Assembly (NCBI GenBank): GCA_003116995.1
Contig: BDSL01000012.1
Coordinates: 496,001 to 560,000, forward strand
Origin: Yamagishiella unicocca
Lineage: Eukaryota; Chlorophyta; Chlorophyceae; Chlamydomonadales; Volvocaceae
DNA length: 64,000 bases
Direction: 5' to 3'
Both the position numbers and the translations under genes were made by a program. The notes under the pieces were generated by a model. That model saw nothing but the letters and a program-made list of their open reading frames with translations. It was not told the DNA's origin and did not search any database. This document shows, in pieces, positions 31,702 through 43,060 of the stretch (position 1 is its first letter; each line of letters starts with the position of its first letter).

Positions 31702-32212
31702 TCAGCGCTGCTGGCAGGGAGCTGCGGCTGCTGCTGCTGGCAGGGAGCTGCGGCTGCTGCGGCTGGCAGCGAGTTGCTGCGGCTGCTGTTGCTGGCAGGG
31801 AGCTGCTGCGGCTGCTGCGGCTGCTGCGGCTGCTGCGGCTGCTGCGGCTGCTGCGGCTGCTGCGGCTGCTGCGGCTGCTGCGGCTGCTGCGGCTGCTGCG
31901 GCTGCTGCGGCTGCTGCGGCTGCTGCGGCTGCTGCGGCTGCTGCGGCTGCTGCGGCTGGCAGGGAGCTGCTGCGGCTGCTGCGGCTGGCAGGGAGCTGCT
32001 GCGGCTGCTGCGGCTGGCAGGGAGCTGCTGCGGCTGCTGCGGCTGGCAGGGAGCTGCTGCGGCTGCTGCGGCTGGCAGGGAGCTGCTGCGGCTGCTGCTG
32101 CTGGCAGGGAGCTGCTGCGGCTGCTGCTGCTGGCAGAGAGCTGCTGCGGCTGCTGCTGCTGGCAGAGAGCTGCTGCGGCTGCTGCTGCTGGCAGGGAGCT
32201 CCGGCTGCTGCT
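31702..32212 (+). repeat. CTGCTGCGG / GGCAGGGAGCTGCTGCGG array in 3'UTR
   Basis: Starts 25 bases after the receptor-kinase stop codon. The core (31796-31955) is a pure 9-bp CTGCTGCGG repeat; flanks are longer units in which CTGGCAGGGAG is inserted. If transcribed, the 3'UTR would be CUG/CGG-rich and strongly structured. Confidence 0.9.
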
Positions 32213-33273
32213 GGGACGCCCGGAGGATTGCGGCGATCAGGAGAGTGCACTGGTGGGACGGTCTGACGCGTCATTCACATATGGGTCGGTGTTGGCGGGT
32301 TGGGGGGATTGGTTACTTGGGCGGGCTGCAGGACCAGCGCCTGGGAGGGCCGCCGAGGCGCGCATGGGTCGTCCGTAGTAAGGGAGCGGCGGCTTGGGGT
32401 GAGAATGCTGGCGGCTAGCGAGGTGGCCACATGGGGCTGAGGCTAGCGAGGGGAACACCTACCCTGGGGCAGGTCGCGGGGTCAGGGCGGCGCGACGCCT
32501 CTTAGCGGGGCCCACTACGGACGAAATGTGGGTGCGGGCTGAACAGCCCTGCGGCTAACGATAGCGGTTACGAACGGACAGCAGGGGAGGGGAGGGGAGG
32601 GTGGCTGGCCTCAGGTGGCTCTCTGGCAGCAGGATTTGGCTAAGGTGCGGAGGTGCGGGTGTACGACAGAGGACTCGAATGAGCGGGTGTACGACAGAGG
32701 ACTGGAATGGCGCCGGGTGATCCGCTGCCGTCAATGGACCGTGACCCGGGGCCGGCTGCGGGCAACAACAGTATGTCTCAGGGGGAAGAAGCGCGCAGTC
32801 CCGTTATCGCCTGCTCACGGAGGAGCTCACGACCTACCACCCTAACAACCTCAACAATACCCAGTTACCGGCAGCAGTAGCAGCAGTAGCAGCAGCAGGG
32901 AGTGTGGGGGCCCCAGTAAGGTGATGAAGAAGGGTTGCCGGGGCAGGTGCTGGGAACACAGGGGGGGATCTCGGGCCCCTCCTAACCTCCTACCGGAGCG
33001 GGTCGGTTTTGCGCATGGCTTTGGAGCGGCGTCGATTGGCCCCGCATGCGTACTGGGTGGGTTATCGCAGCGCGCATCTTCTCGGAGTACGGCAGGCTGG
33101 CTTGAGGCGGACGCGGGGGGGCCAGATTGCACGGGGCTGGGCTCCCGGTGTTGGAGCTGACGGGTCGTGGGTGGTGATGCTGCAGCGTGCAAGCTGTCGC
33201 GGCGTAGGGGGTTTCGACGTTGAGGCATCACGCATGAGCTACGTAGCTGCGGCAGGACGTGGTTGCACGTGGC

Positions 33274-33390
33274 TGGCTGCTGCGGGCACGTGGCTGGCTG
33301 CTGTGGGCACGTGGCTGGCTGCTGTGGGCACGTGGCTGGCTGCTGCGGGCACGTGGCTGCTGCGGGCACGTGGCTGCTATGGCTGCTGAG
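33274..33390 (+). repeat. 21-bp minisatellite with GGGCACGTGGCTGGCTGCTG
   Basis: About five units, each with the palindrome CACGTG, in the spacer between the receptor kinase and the GT61 gene. Confidence 0.85.
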
Positions 33391-35253
33391 GGTGACGGCT
33401 TGACTCCTCCAGGCAGGCGGCGCAGTGGGTGCGGCCGGTGAAGCGGGGAGCAGTGATGCGTGATGACGACGACGACGCTGACGATGGTGGGTGATGATGT
33501 TGATGTTGACGCGGGACTAGAGTAGGCAGGGAGACTGGAGGTCACGAGGTTTGACCCGCTGCCCGGTCGGGGGCTGTTGTTGTACTGGAGAGAGGGGACG
33601 ACGAGAAAGAGGGCGCAGCGGCTTCCCCACGCGTTTGGCGGCGTTTGGCGGGGGCAGGGTCACGCCCACTAGGAAGGCGCTTGTCGCCAGGTCTGCCAGT
33701 CTGTCATGTTGTGGTAACTGCCGCGAAGCTGTCAGAAGCTGTCAGAAGCTGTCACCGCGTGTGCGCGATTCCGCCCCTGGCCGCCACTGCGCTGCGCCCG
33801 CACCACGTGTTTCCATAGTATTTCCATGGGGCGGATCGACGCAGCCCCACGATGCAGGTTCTGGGCGATATGAGTCGGGAGGGGGGTAAATTCGGCCAAG
33901 GCTGCAGCGGGGTTGCCTACTGGACCTTCGTCAGTCAGGGGGGAGGGGCGCTACGGCACCCTACGTGCGCTGGCGGCGGCGGCAGAGCCTGCCGTGCACA
34001 CGCCGCGCTGCCGCTGCTGCTGCCGTACACGCCGCATCCGCCTTTCTGGGGGTGGGTGCAAAATGCATGCTGAGCTGGCAGGCTCGTGGGAGCAGTACTC
34101 CGCGGACGAGGGCGGCGAAATGACGCGTTGCGGTCCATACCTGGCGGGCCTTATCACACCACACCGCACGATACCACTTGCGACCGCGCTCCTGGTCCTC
34201 CCCTTCGCCTGCGGTTGCCGCTGTGACGGCGATGGCGGTGGCTTCGGAGCGGCACGTGACTCGTAGCCGCGAGCGCGGCCGCTCTTAAGGCATGGCCGGG
34301 CGTGGGCTGGGTGGTAGAGGGTGGGGTGAGCACGTCGCTTTGCCAGCTGCAAGGACAGGTTGCAGCGAACGGTGTATATAAGGTGTACCACGACAGCGTA
34401 CGAATTGGATTGCGGCCTGCGGCAGATGCCGGGGTGCGCATGCGTGTTTGTCGGGAAGTGCGACCGGGAGGTCCTCCTCCGAAACCAAAAAAATCAATCA
34501 TGCTGGCGCGCACGCTTCTTGCGCCATTAGTAAGGTTCCCTTGGACGACGCGGTGGTGTCGTGGTGTTGGCGATGTGCTGTGTGCGGCGCGGATTTATCC
34601 CCCCGCGGTTGGTGGTGGAGAAGCTAGGGACGGCGGCCTGCACGCGTTGTGTAGGATTCTGCACTTGTGGGTGAAGGAACGCCGCATTCGACCCGGTTGG
34701 TTTGTTGGCGCGGCGCTGGGCGCGGCGCGCCGGCCGTGTACACGCACTTTATATGGGGCTTGCCCCTCGTTCCTCGCCATGACGGTTGCTGGACGCTGTG
34801 GGTCCGTCGGCCCCCGGTCCATGCCCAGCTGCAGAGCCCTGCACAGATGAGAACACGACGCGCGCGCGGCACGGTGCGCGTGTCGTATATGTGGTAGGCA
34901 TGTCTTGGGCTCCGGCGGGGTTTCCGCTCGTCGACGGGCTGCTGCTGCTGCTATGCTGCTCGGCGGGGTATCGAACTGACCCACATGCTGGCGCGGTCTA
35001 CTCTGTCGGTGGCGCGGCGCATTAGGCAGCTGCGAGCAGCTTAGCAGGACGTTGCGTGGGTAGCTGTGCACGCAGCTCCGCTGCCTGTGCTGCGTGCTAG
35101 CAACCGGCGCACGAAGGCACGCGACCTTCACGTTGCGATTGTCGCCGCCGGTGCTTCTTTTGGATTTGGTTGATGGGCAAGTTATTTGTTCCCAGCTTGT
35201 CATGACCACGGTGTTTCATTGTGGGATTAGCATTTCGTTCATGGGTCCGAAGC

Positions 35254-35258
35254 TTACA
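35254..35258 (-). terminator. Candidate poly(A) signal of the GT61 gene
   Basis: TGTAA on the gene strand, first one found about 590 bases after the stop codon at 35844. Confidence 0.35.
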
Positions 35259-35843
35259 AGAAAAAGCGAGCGCCGGGAGGAGCGAGCGCCGGCTGAGGCG
35301 ACGCTAAGCGCAGCATGCTATGCGGCTCAGCTGGTCGATTTTCGTGGAGGTGTGGCCTGAATTATCAATATGTGACATTTTAACCATTCCGAGGCGAGCT
35401 GACGGCGTACAGTCCCAAGGGTACCGGTATTCGGCTGCACGGTGTCACAGCTAAACCCGTGACGCCTATTGGCGCGTCAACGGCGCCTCCTGGGCAGCCG
35501 CGGGCGTTTGGTCATGCTAACCACAGCTCCTGGGCACAGCCGACAAATGGCGTCCGAGCTGTTTGCTCCTTCGGTGGCCGGGCGGAACAGCGTCGTGCCA
35601 GCGTACGGGCAGTGAGTGTACGGATCACAGGATGGGAAGAGCTAGGTCGTCCCGCCAAGGCAAGCCAGTGAATTTCCGAAGGAAAGACAAAAACCCTCAG
35701 ACCAGGATTTCCGAGTTTCAAACCCCGCTTGGGTCCGGTCCCAACATGCGCCCACCAATTCGCACCACGTGGCCCCTTGCCTCACGACGACGCGCGCATC
35801 AACTTCGTCCGTAGCCAGGTCATGGCAGCTGTCTTGTAGCCCG

Positions 35844-38800
35844 CTAGTGTTGCGCTGGAAACAGGTTGGGCCGCTCCTCCGCAATGTACTTTTCTATTTC
35901 GCTGATGCCTAGCTTGCCGTACACAAGGCCCTCAGGTACAACATAGCCATGCAGCTGCTCCTCTTCTTCGGCCTTTTGGTACTGCTCCAGGTCCGTCAGC
36001 AGCTCGCCGGCGTGCCGTACGAACTCCAGGAAGGGGCGAGGGCGCAGCGTCACGTGCTGGTCTCGAGCAAAGTAGGAGGAATCCCAGCCGACCGCCTCTC
36101 TTTTGGCGGTGTGATTTCGAAGGCTGGCCTCAATGTCACCCTGTTGGGGGAGGGGGTCATAAAACCGGTTGATATAACATAGTAACCAGAGGAGACGGAA
36201 GCACCGGGAAACGGGTTTGGGGGAGGAAGTATGAAAGGTGACCCGCGGGTCAGCACTGAAAAGTAAATCCGATTAGGAAACGTTTGGTACACACATTTAA
36301 ATTGTATGCCAGAGAACTTGGTTTAGGTAAATAGAATAGATCCGGCGATCGAGTGTCGACCCCGGCTGCTACGCCTAGACGAACGGAGACCGCGCAATCT
36401 CCCCGCGCGGTTTAGCGAAACGTTCTGAGAGCCCGTTGGGGGAAGGGAGAGCCTTAGCAGGGGGCGGGTCAGGAGGGCGGCGACGTTTGAGAGGCCGGTA
36501 AGAGTGATCGCTGCTTTCTTGCGTTGACGACTTAGGTTGCGGCAGTTGCCCTCTCCGCCCCGCCGCCCTTACCCCCTGGAACGCAACACATTGAGGGGCT
36601 TCCAGGTCCACCACCACCACCTCCCCGCCCGGCCGCCGCCCCCATCCTGCCAGGAAGGGCACAAACCATGGCCTGCCCCGCGCCGGCTGCTCACCCGCAA
36701 GCACTGCTCCGGGTCCTCAATGTTGAGGGCAAAGAAGCGAACCGCGTAGCCGTTATGCCGGTGCATCAGCGGCATGTACTTATCGGGCCACGAAGCGAAC
36801 CGGGTGCCGAACCTGCGCCCAGCAAGCGGGGAACCAGGGGTCGGTCGCAATCCCATCCGAATCTCCTTGCTGGGCCTCCCGACGGACAGCCAAACTTACC
36901 CGCAGGGTCGCACCTCTATAAGGGCGCTGGAGCCCTGAGGGATGGCCGGGGTTGGGGAGAGGGGAGTAACTTGTGAGACGGCGCAATGGAAGCCGTGGAC
37001 CATTTGTTGGTGTTGACGGCCGCAGGATCAAACGAGATCAAACGGCTGGACGGGTCAAACGCCATTAACGGGTGCGTACCTGTGTCGCAATGGCGACGCC
37101 GTACGTACTAGTGTGCCGTACGAACCAGTGCACAGTGCGCACACAACCAGAGCGGTAAATCTGCGCAGCTAACCAACGCAACATAGCCAACCCCCAACCG
37201 CTACACGCTCTCGTGTCTGTCCAACCGCTACGCAACTGCCCCTCCCCCTCATTCGGCCTCTCCCCCTTCCTCCACCCCTCTCCCTCCTCCCCTCCCCCTC
37301 CGCCCCTCCCCCTCCGGCCCTCCCCCTCCGCCCCTTCCCCTCCTCCCCTCCCCCTCCTCCCCTCCTCTCCCTCTACACCCCCTTGCCGCACCTGCCGCAT
37401 GAACCAGCTATTGGTGGCGCCCGCGCCGTGCAGCACCACCAGCACGTGCGCGGACCTCACTGCCGACATGTTGTCCAGGAAGCGGGTGCGGTCCACGGAC
37501 CCGTCCGGGGAGGAGAAGGAGATGGCGGCGCAGTCCAGGCGGCTGAAGGGGCCGGCGGAGAAGCCTTCCCTCGCCACAGGAGGGCAGGGGGAGGCGCGTA
37601 AGGTACAAGTTCGGTGGCAGGTGTACAGGACTTACATTACATTACAGGCAATAGGGGACCTTCTTTGCTCCTGCCTCGGATCCGCCTCCCATCCCATAAT
37701 ACACGCTGCTATGTGTTAAAGCATTCTCGGAAGCATTCCCTTGATTTGTTGATTAGTCGCTCGGCACTCCTTGAACCTGCAGTCTACCTGCACGGTCCCG
37801 TTCCTTGCATGCTTCCAGCAGCTCCTGCAGCACGAAATGGGAGAGTCGTTGTTTGGTGAAGGGGCGGACAGCGGGTCGGCGGGCACCTAAACAGAACCCG
37901 AGACCTCAACGCCGCCCAAACCCCTAACGAAGCCCTTTGTATCCGCAAAAACCCAAACCCAATGGGAAGGTAAACGCATATCGGCACGCAAACCCGACGC
38001 GCCGAATCCTCCCCCCAAGGCACCTGCAAGTTCTTGATGTTGCGCACCGGCCCGTGCCTGGTCTCAATCAGCACCCGCAGCGTGGTGTTGTCCCGCGGGT
38101 CGGCATCGGCCTCTCCACCTTGCTCGTCCCCGTGGCCGCCTCTGTACTGCACCGCGCTGGGCGGCAGCAGCCCGTTCCTGCTTGCCGCCTTCACCAGCTT
38201 GTCTCCCACCACGGACAGTAGGGTGCCGCCACGGTTGGCCAGGCTCCACTTGCACATGACCAGCTGCAAGGGGGTCAGCAGGGTAGGGTCAGCGGGACGG
38301 GGTCAGCAGCAGGGTAGAGTCAGCAGCAGGGTAGGGTCAGCAGCAGGGTAGGATCAGCAGCAGGGTAGGATCAGCAGCAGGGTAGAGTCAGCAGCAGGGT
38401 AGGGTCAGCAGCAGGGTAGGGTCAGCGGGACGGGGTCAGCAGCAGGGTAGGGTCAGCAGGGTAGGGTCAGTGGTGCGGGGCTAGGGGGGCGGGGTCAGCG
38501 GGTCGGGTCAGCAGCAGGGTAGGGTCAGGGTCAGGGGGTCGGGTCAGCAGCAAGGCGGAATGGACTTCCCTCACACGAATGCTGCAGCGGGGACTGCGGC
38601 GAGGGGATGAGGGGGCCAGAAAGGAAACCCAATGCACGTGCCCCTGTGCATGTGCCCCTCGCCTCACAGCTCCACGCTGACTCCACCACGCCGCCTTTTC
38701 CCTTCCATTTGCTGCCCCCCTCCCGCGCGGCTTCCCCAAAACCCCGCACACCCGTTCGAAGCAGTGCGGCTGCGTGGGCTCTGAAGACCACGGCACCGGC

Positions 38801-40844
38801 CGCCTCCGGGCGCCGGGGCACCCGTCGCCTGCAGCGAAGCCCTCCTGCGGCCTCTTTCCGTCTGGGCACGACCAGCCCTCCGAACCGACCCCTGGGTCGC
38901 TGCACCCCCTGGACCCCAGGTCCGCCGCCGTGATCGCCGGGTAACGGCTGTACGGCATCATCATGACGGAGTGGAACGTCGTCAGGCCCAAGCCCTGCGG
39001 AGTCATGAGCACCAGCGTCACCCGGTCATCTGTACGGCAGGGCACGCAGGGCACGGCAGGGCACGGTTGTACGACGAGTGCGATGAGTACGATGCCAAGG
39101 CTGGAACGCACGAACACCGTTGGTTGCGCCATGGCTTGTGCCTGGGCCGTAGGCTCGGAGGGGATGGACCGGCGAGGCATCAGGTTCATCCTTGGACGCG
39201 AACCCACAGTTCAGCACATCCAGTCCTCGAAGCCCGAACCCTCAACCACTTAACCTTGAAGGCTCAATCCTGCGCCCTGGAGCCGCATCCGGCTCACCTA
39301 GCGCCATCAAGTCTACTGACGAAATAGTTTTTGCAAAGAACCTGGAGAGAATGAGGCAACGAACGCAGTAGAGCGGGCAGCGGCACAGGTGACGGGTCAG
39401 AGGGCACGTGTTTAGCTGATATGGAAATTCTTCGCCGATGTGCATTTGGGGGTGCGCGGCTTAATGGACAGAGGCGGGGGACTGCACCAGCGATAGTGGC
39501 AGTGGTCGCGGCATGTCTGGGGCCATGGGCGGGTCCTATAAGCGATGTAGTCGGGCCAGCCCGCCTCTGCGCAGCCAACCCTCCCACCCACACTCACTCT
39601 CCCATGTTGTACGGAAAGTCGCACACGATGATCACCGGCAGGGTGCAGTTGGAGAAAACCGGGTTTCGGAGCGCCTCGGTCGGCTCGTGCGCGCTGGCCT
39701 GGCGTATGCTTAGCTGGTAGGGGGGGGCGCGCCCGTGCAGGGCATCCGTGTTGGCCTCAAGGACCGCTGCGGGGCAAAGGAGATAGAGGCGGAACGAGCG
39801 AGACGAAGTGGCCAGATCGCGCTGAGGAATACTACTATTCATCAACAACGACCATAACCGACACCAGGGGCTTAGCGCGTTAGGTGGCCAAATAAAAGAT
39901 GGCCGTCAGCTGCGCAGCTCGGCAAGTGCGGAGCCTTCACCTTCACCTTTGTAAGCACCCTCCTTGAGGAGTGACCAACCGCCCACCTCGATCACACTCC
40001 AGGCCTGTGCCGCAGCCCCAACCCTACCGGGAAAATTCCAGCTGTCCAACACCGGCAACACCGGCAGCGGGTCTCGCTGCGGGTTCGCAAACGAATACTG
40101 CCAGTCATGAGTCACAATAGTATCCTGTACGGCATTCACACGCATCGCCGGATGGGCCCGATGTCAGCAGGCGGCATGAAAGCGCACGTGCGGCACGGTG
40201 CGGCGAACACCGATTTCAGGGGCGGTACGTAACGTATCCGAGCCATTGCCAGCAGGCGCGCGGCCTTGGAGTGTATAGTTTAGAGTAACAGAAAGCAAAT
40301 TTGCAATCGCATACACACGTGTCCAAGCCACCGTTTTGATGCTTTACTGTCTTGAGGCTAGCGGAGAATCCATCGTTTTGAGTCCCCATTGTTTCGAGGC
40401 TATCGGAGGAAATGAGAAGCGGCCCACTGTCGGTGCGAGCAGGTGCGAATAAGTTGAATGCGTGAGTGGCCCCGGGATCATTCCTGTCTGCACACTCGCC
40501 TGCTGCACACACACTCGTCGGAGCACCATGCAAGCGCTAGGCAGCCTCTCCTCGTCCAGGCGGGCACACTGGTCTTCTGCGTTTCCTGTGGCACTGCTGC
40601 CCCCGTTGTTGCTGCTGTCGAAGCCGCTGCTGTCCCCACTGCTGTTGTCAGTGCTGTCGCTGCTGCTCCCGCTGCTGCTGTTACTGGCGCTGCTGCTGTT
40701 ATCGGCATGAGCGCTACCCGACACATGCGTTCCGGTGGCCTTTGTCCGGTGTGTGTGCCATGCTTCTGTCAGGGGTACGGGCGGCGACAAGCCCAACAAC
40801 AGCAGAGCGAGAAGCAATACCAATGGTCGCATTGCCTTCATCAT
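35844..40844 (-). CDS. GT61/EOGT-like glycosyltransferase of the secretory pathway
   Basis: Eleven minus-strand exons: 40500-40844, 39947-40124, 39598-39766, 39298-39341, 38752-39029, 38024-38263, 37788-37824, 37392-37564, 36900-36934, 36695-36812, 35844-36140; all in phase, 637 residues. The N-terminus has a signal sequence or type II anchor (RPLVLLLALLLLGLS). A Ser/Asn-rich stem lies at about 48-88, then the catalytic region: VCVQQDTIVTHDWQY, CFER, TLRVLIETRHGPVRNI, the family signature HGAGATNSWF at 476-485, GSSALIEVRP, FGTRFASWPDKYMPLM, and a soluble C-terminal helix region ending FPAQH. Family knowledge: GT61 enzymes add xylose, GlcNAc or arabinose to glycoproteins or wall glycans in ER/Golgi; the sugar cannot be told from sequence. 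Two exons are tiny (44 and 37/35 bases) but phase fixes them. Exon 1 appears to use a GC donor (CAG/GCGAGT). Either Met at 40844 or 40841 may initiate. Confidence 0.9.
38264..38540 (+). repeat. 17-bp minisatellite GGTCAGCAGCAGGGTAG
   Basis: About 16 irregular units, some with the CGGGACG variant, fill the 3' end of the GT61 intron 38264-38751, directly against the acceptor of the 38024-38263 exon. Confidence 0.85.
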
Positions 40845-43060
40845 CCGTGAGATTGTAGGGTCTGGGTCTCGAGCAAACTACATGTATCGCTGGGCTTTCG
40901 TTCTTGAGTGGGCCCATCGGTGACGATGTCAGAGGCGAACGCGTTGCGAACCCTTTGGGCAAGTGCCGTTGGGCATCCTCAAAGGTGAATTCAAGAGAAT
41001 GAGAAATATGCTGTGGTTATTATGAAGGCGGGCGACGTATAGAGGACGTTATAGAACGAACGAACGGAGCGAGCGGTGGTTCACGTTAGTCATGAGACTG
41101 GTCTTTAGCATGTCAATTGAGCGCACGTCAGCCACGGCTTATAGTTTACTCGTGACCGGATCCTTTAATGCTCGTCCAACTCGCGAACGTTTCCCTTTCG
41201 TCACGTTCCGCTGTGGCAACCGAAACCGCCGTGTAATGAGCCGTGGTACGTACAGTGTTAATATGCAGGGAAGTGGCCCATGCTGCAAGACGTTACAAGA
41301 TGTGATGGCGACTTAGCGAGCTATGATCCAACGTACAATTCTACTTGTAAACAACGACTTGCAGTCATAACTTATTTATTGAGGCGAACTAACCCGCTTC
41401 ACTCCCAAATCGGGCCCCTCCGAGTGAGTGAGATGGTCAGAGTGAGTGAGAGTGGGGGCGAGTGCTGCAAGCTGAGGCTTGTACGGCTGTGTACGGTTCA
41501 GACGAGCCAGGAGGCTCATGATGTCATGAACCGCGACAGTAGCAGCCTACACCACAGTGATCACCAAGATGCACTGGGTGATCACTGTCGTACAAACCGT
41601 CCAACGCCTGGAGGACTTATCTAGATTCTGAATGTGTGCACGCGACCCTGTATCCTACTTATCCTGACGTCCAGGTCATTCGCCGCTCCACCATGGGTAC
41701 CCCAGCTGAATGGAGTCACAAGCGCAATACACACGGCCAGCAGTCTGTGGCCATCATCGCCACGCTCCGTGCTATTGCTCAATGGCCGGTACACGGCACT
41801 AACGAAGATGAAAACAGGCGGGCGTTACTACGTTGTTACTATGAGACCATGTGGAGACCAGGGGAGACCCCTCTGCCAGGGATTGGCTCCGCTGGCTCCG
41901 GTGCAATACGCACTCAAGAAGATCTACCCTGATCTCGTTTAGCTTTTGGCGATAGCCTTCATGTGTCAACATGAATACGGTTGCTAAAAGACAGCTTCGC
42001 GTGATGCATTAAAATATTGGAGGATGGACGTGCGCTGTGCAGATTAAGCAAGTGAAGTCCTACCATGACACCACAGCCACCACCAACATTCCCTTCCACG
42101 GACTCTTCGGCACCTTCACGTAGCTAGGCGTAGTCAGGCGTAGTAGGTGGAATGGCCACAAGTCCCCACTCACCCGGCAGCTGTCATTAGTCGTTGGGGT
42201 TTGGGCTAAGGACAACTAGAAGGAAATTGATCAGGGAATGTGTCCGCATGAAAGGAACATGTTTGAGGGTTATGCGCCTCCGTTTGACGTGTACAGCGGC
42301 GGATGCATCTAAACGTGCACAGCGGTGCAGACGGCATCCAGACCCCACGTCCGGCTCCAACCAGAGGCACTTCATGCAAGGTATTATATGAAAGTATTCA
42401 CCAGGCAAACGGTACTGTCGTGGTAGCACCGTGCAGAACTTGAAGCATCCTAGTTACTGGATCCATTTCTCGTATGCTCGTCCTGAGGGGAAACTATATT
42501 GTGTAGCAATAGAGAGAAACACTATTTCTCAACATTGTTTACGTCTATGAATTGAACATTATGGACAGCGTGTTTGCCTAACTGGATATGTTGGGCAAGT
42601 GTCCTGGCTGTCGCATATACTTTCCTCGACAATAACATCTACCAGTAACCATGGGTTGCTGCCAGAGTGTGGCTAATGAAGAACATTCTGCTTTGAGGCG
42701 TCAGGTGTGATGAATTGCCTAGCATGCATCCCCGTCCCCCTACCTTCTTCCCCATCTCGATGCTCACGCCACTTCTCATGATCGCAGGGACCAGCTTCCG
42801 CGGCAGACTTCTGTTTTCCTGACAAGCTTGGACATGGTGGCGTGAAGGTATTGTCCGTCTCCCCAATTCCCCCACCTTCCCGTGCGTCGCATGTGCAAGC
42901 GCCGATGCTTCGCATCCAGCGACGCCCGCGGGCTCTTACGAACCTTGACCTTCACAAATATGTTCCCTCAGCCAACAGGTGCCTGTATGTTCCCTGCTAC
43001 CAGTTGGTGCTATGAAAGCACGACAGCCCCACCTTTACCTTGTCACCGCCCGGACCGCAG
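40845..43060. other. 2.2-kb divergent spacer
   Basis: Lies between the GT61 start (-) and the PP2C-like gene (+). Lower GC than neighbours. It must hold the GT61 promoter and the missing first exon(s) of the PP2C-like gene; an ATG at 42891 starts an open frame that runs through 42985 but no donor there joins 43061 in phase. No repeat or RNA gene seen. Confidence 0.45.

Larger units (their letters stand above)
31678..35843. other. 4.2-kb spacer between convergent genes
   Basis: Begins with the receptor-kinase 3'UTR, which contains a long CTG/CGG array, then a 21-bp array at 33274-33390. I found no supportable exon chain or RNA gene. A GTATATAAGGTG string near 34374 is TATA-like but has no gene behind it that I can see. 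Confidence 0.5.
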
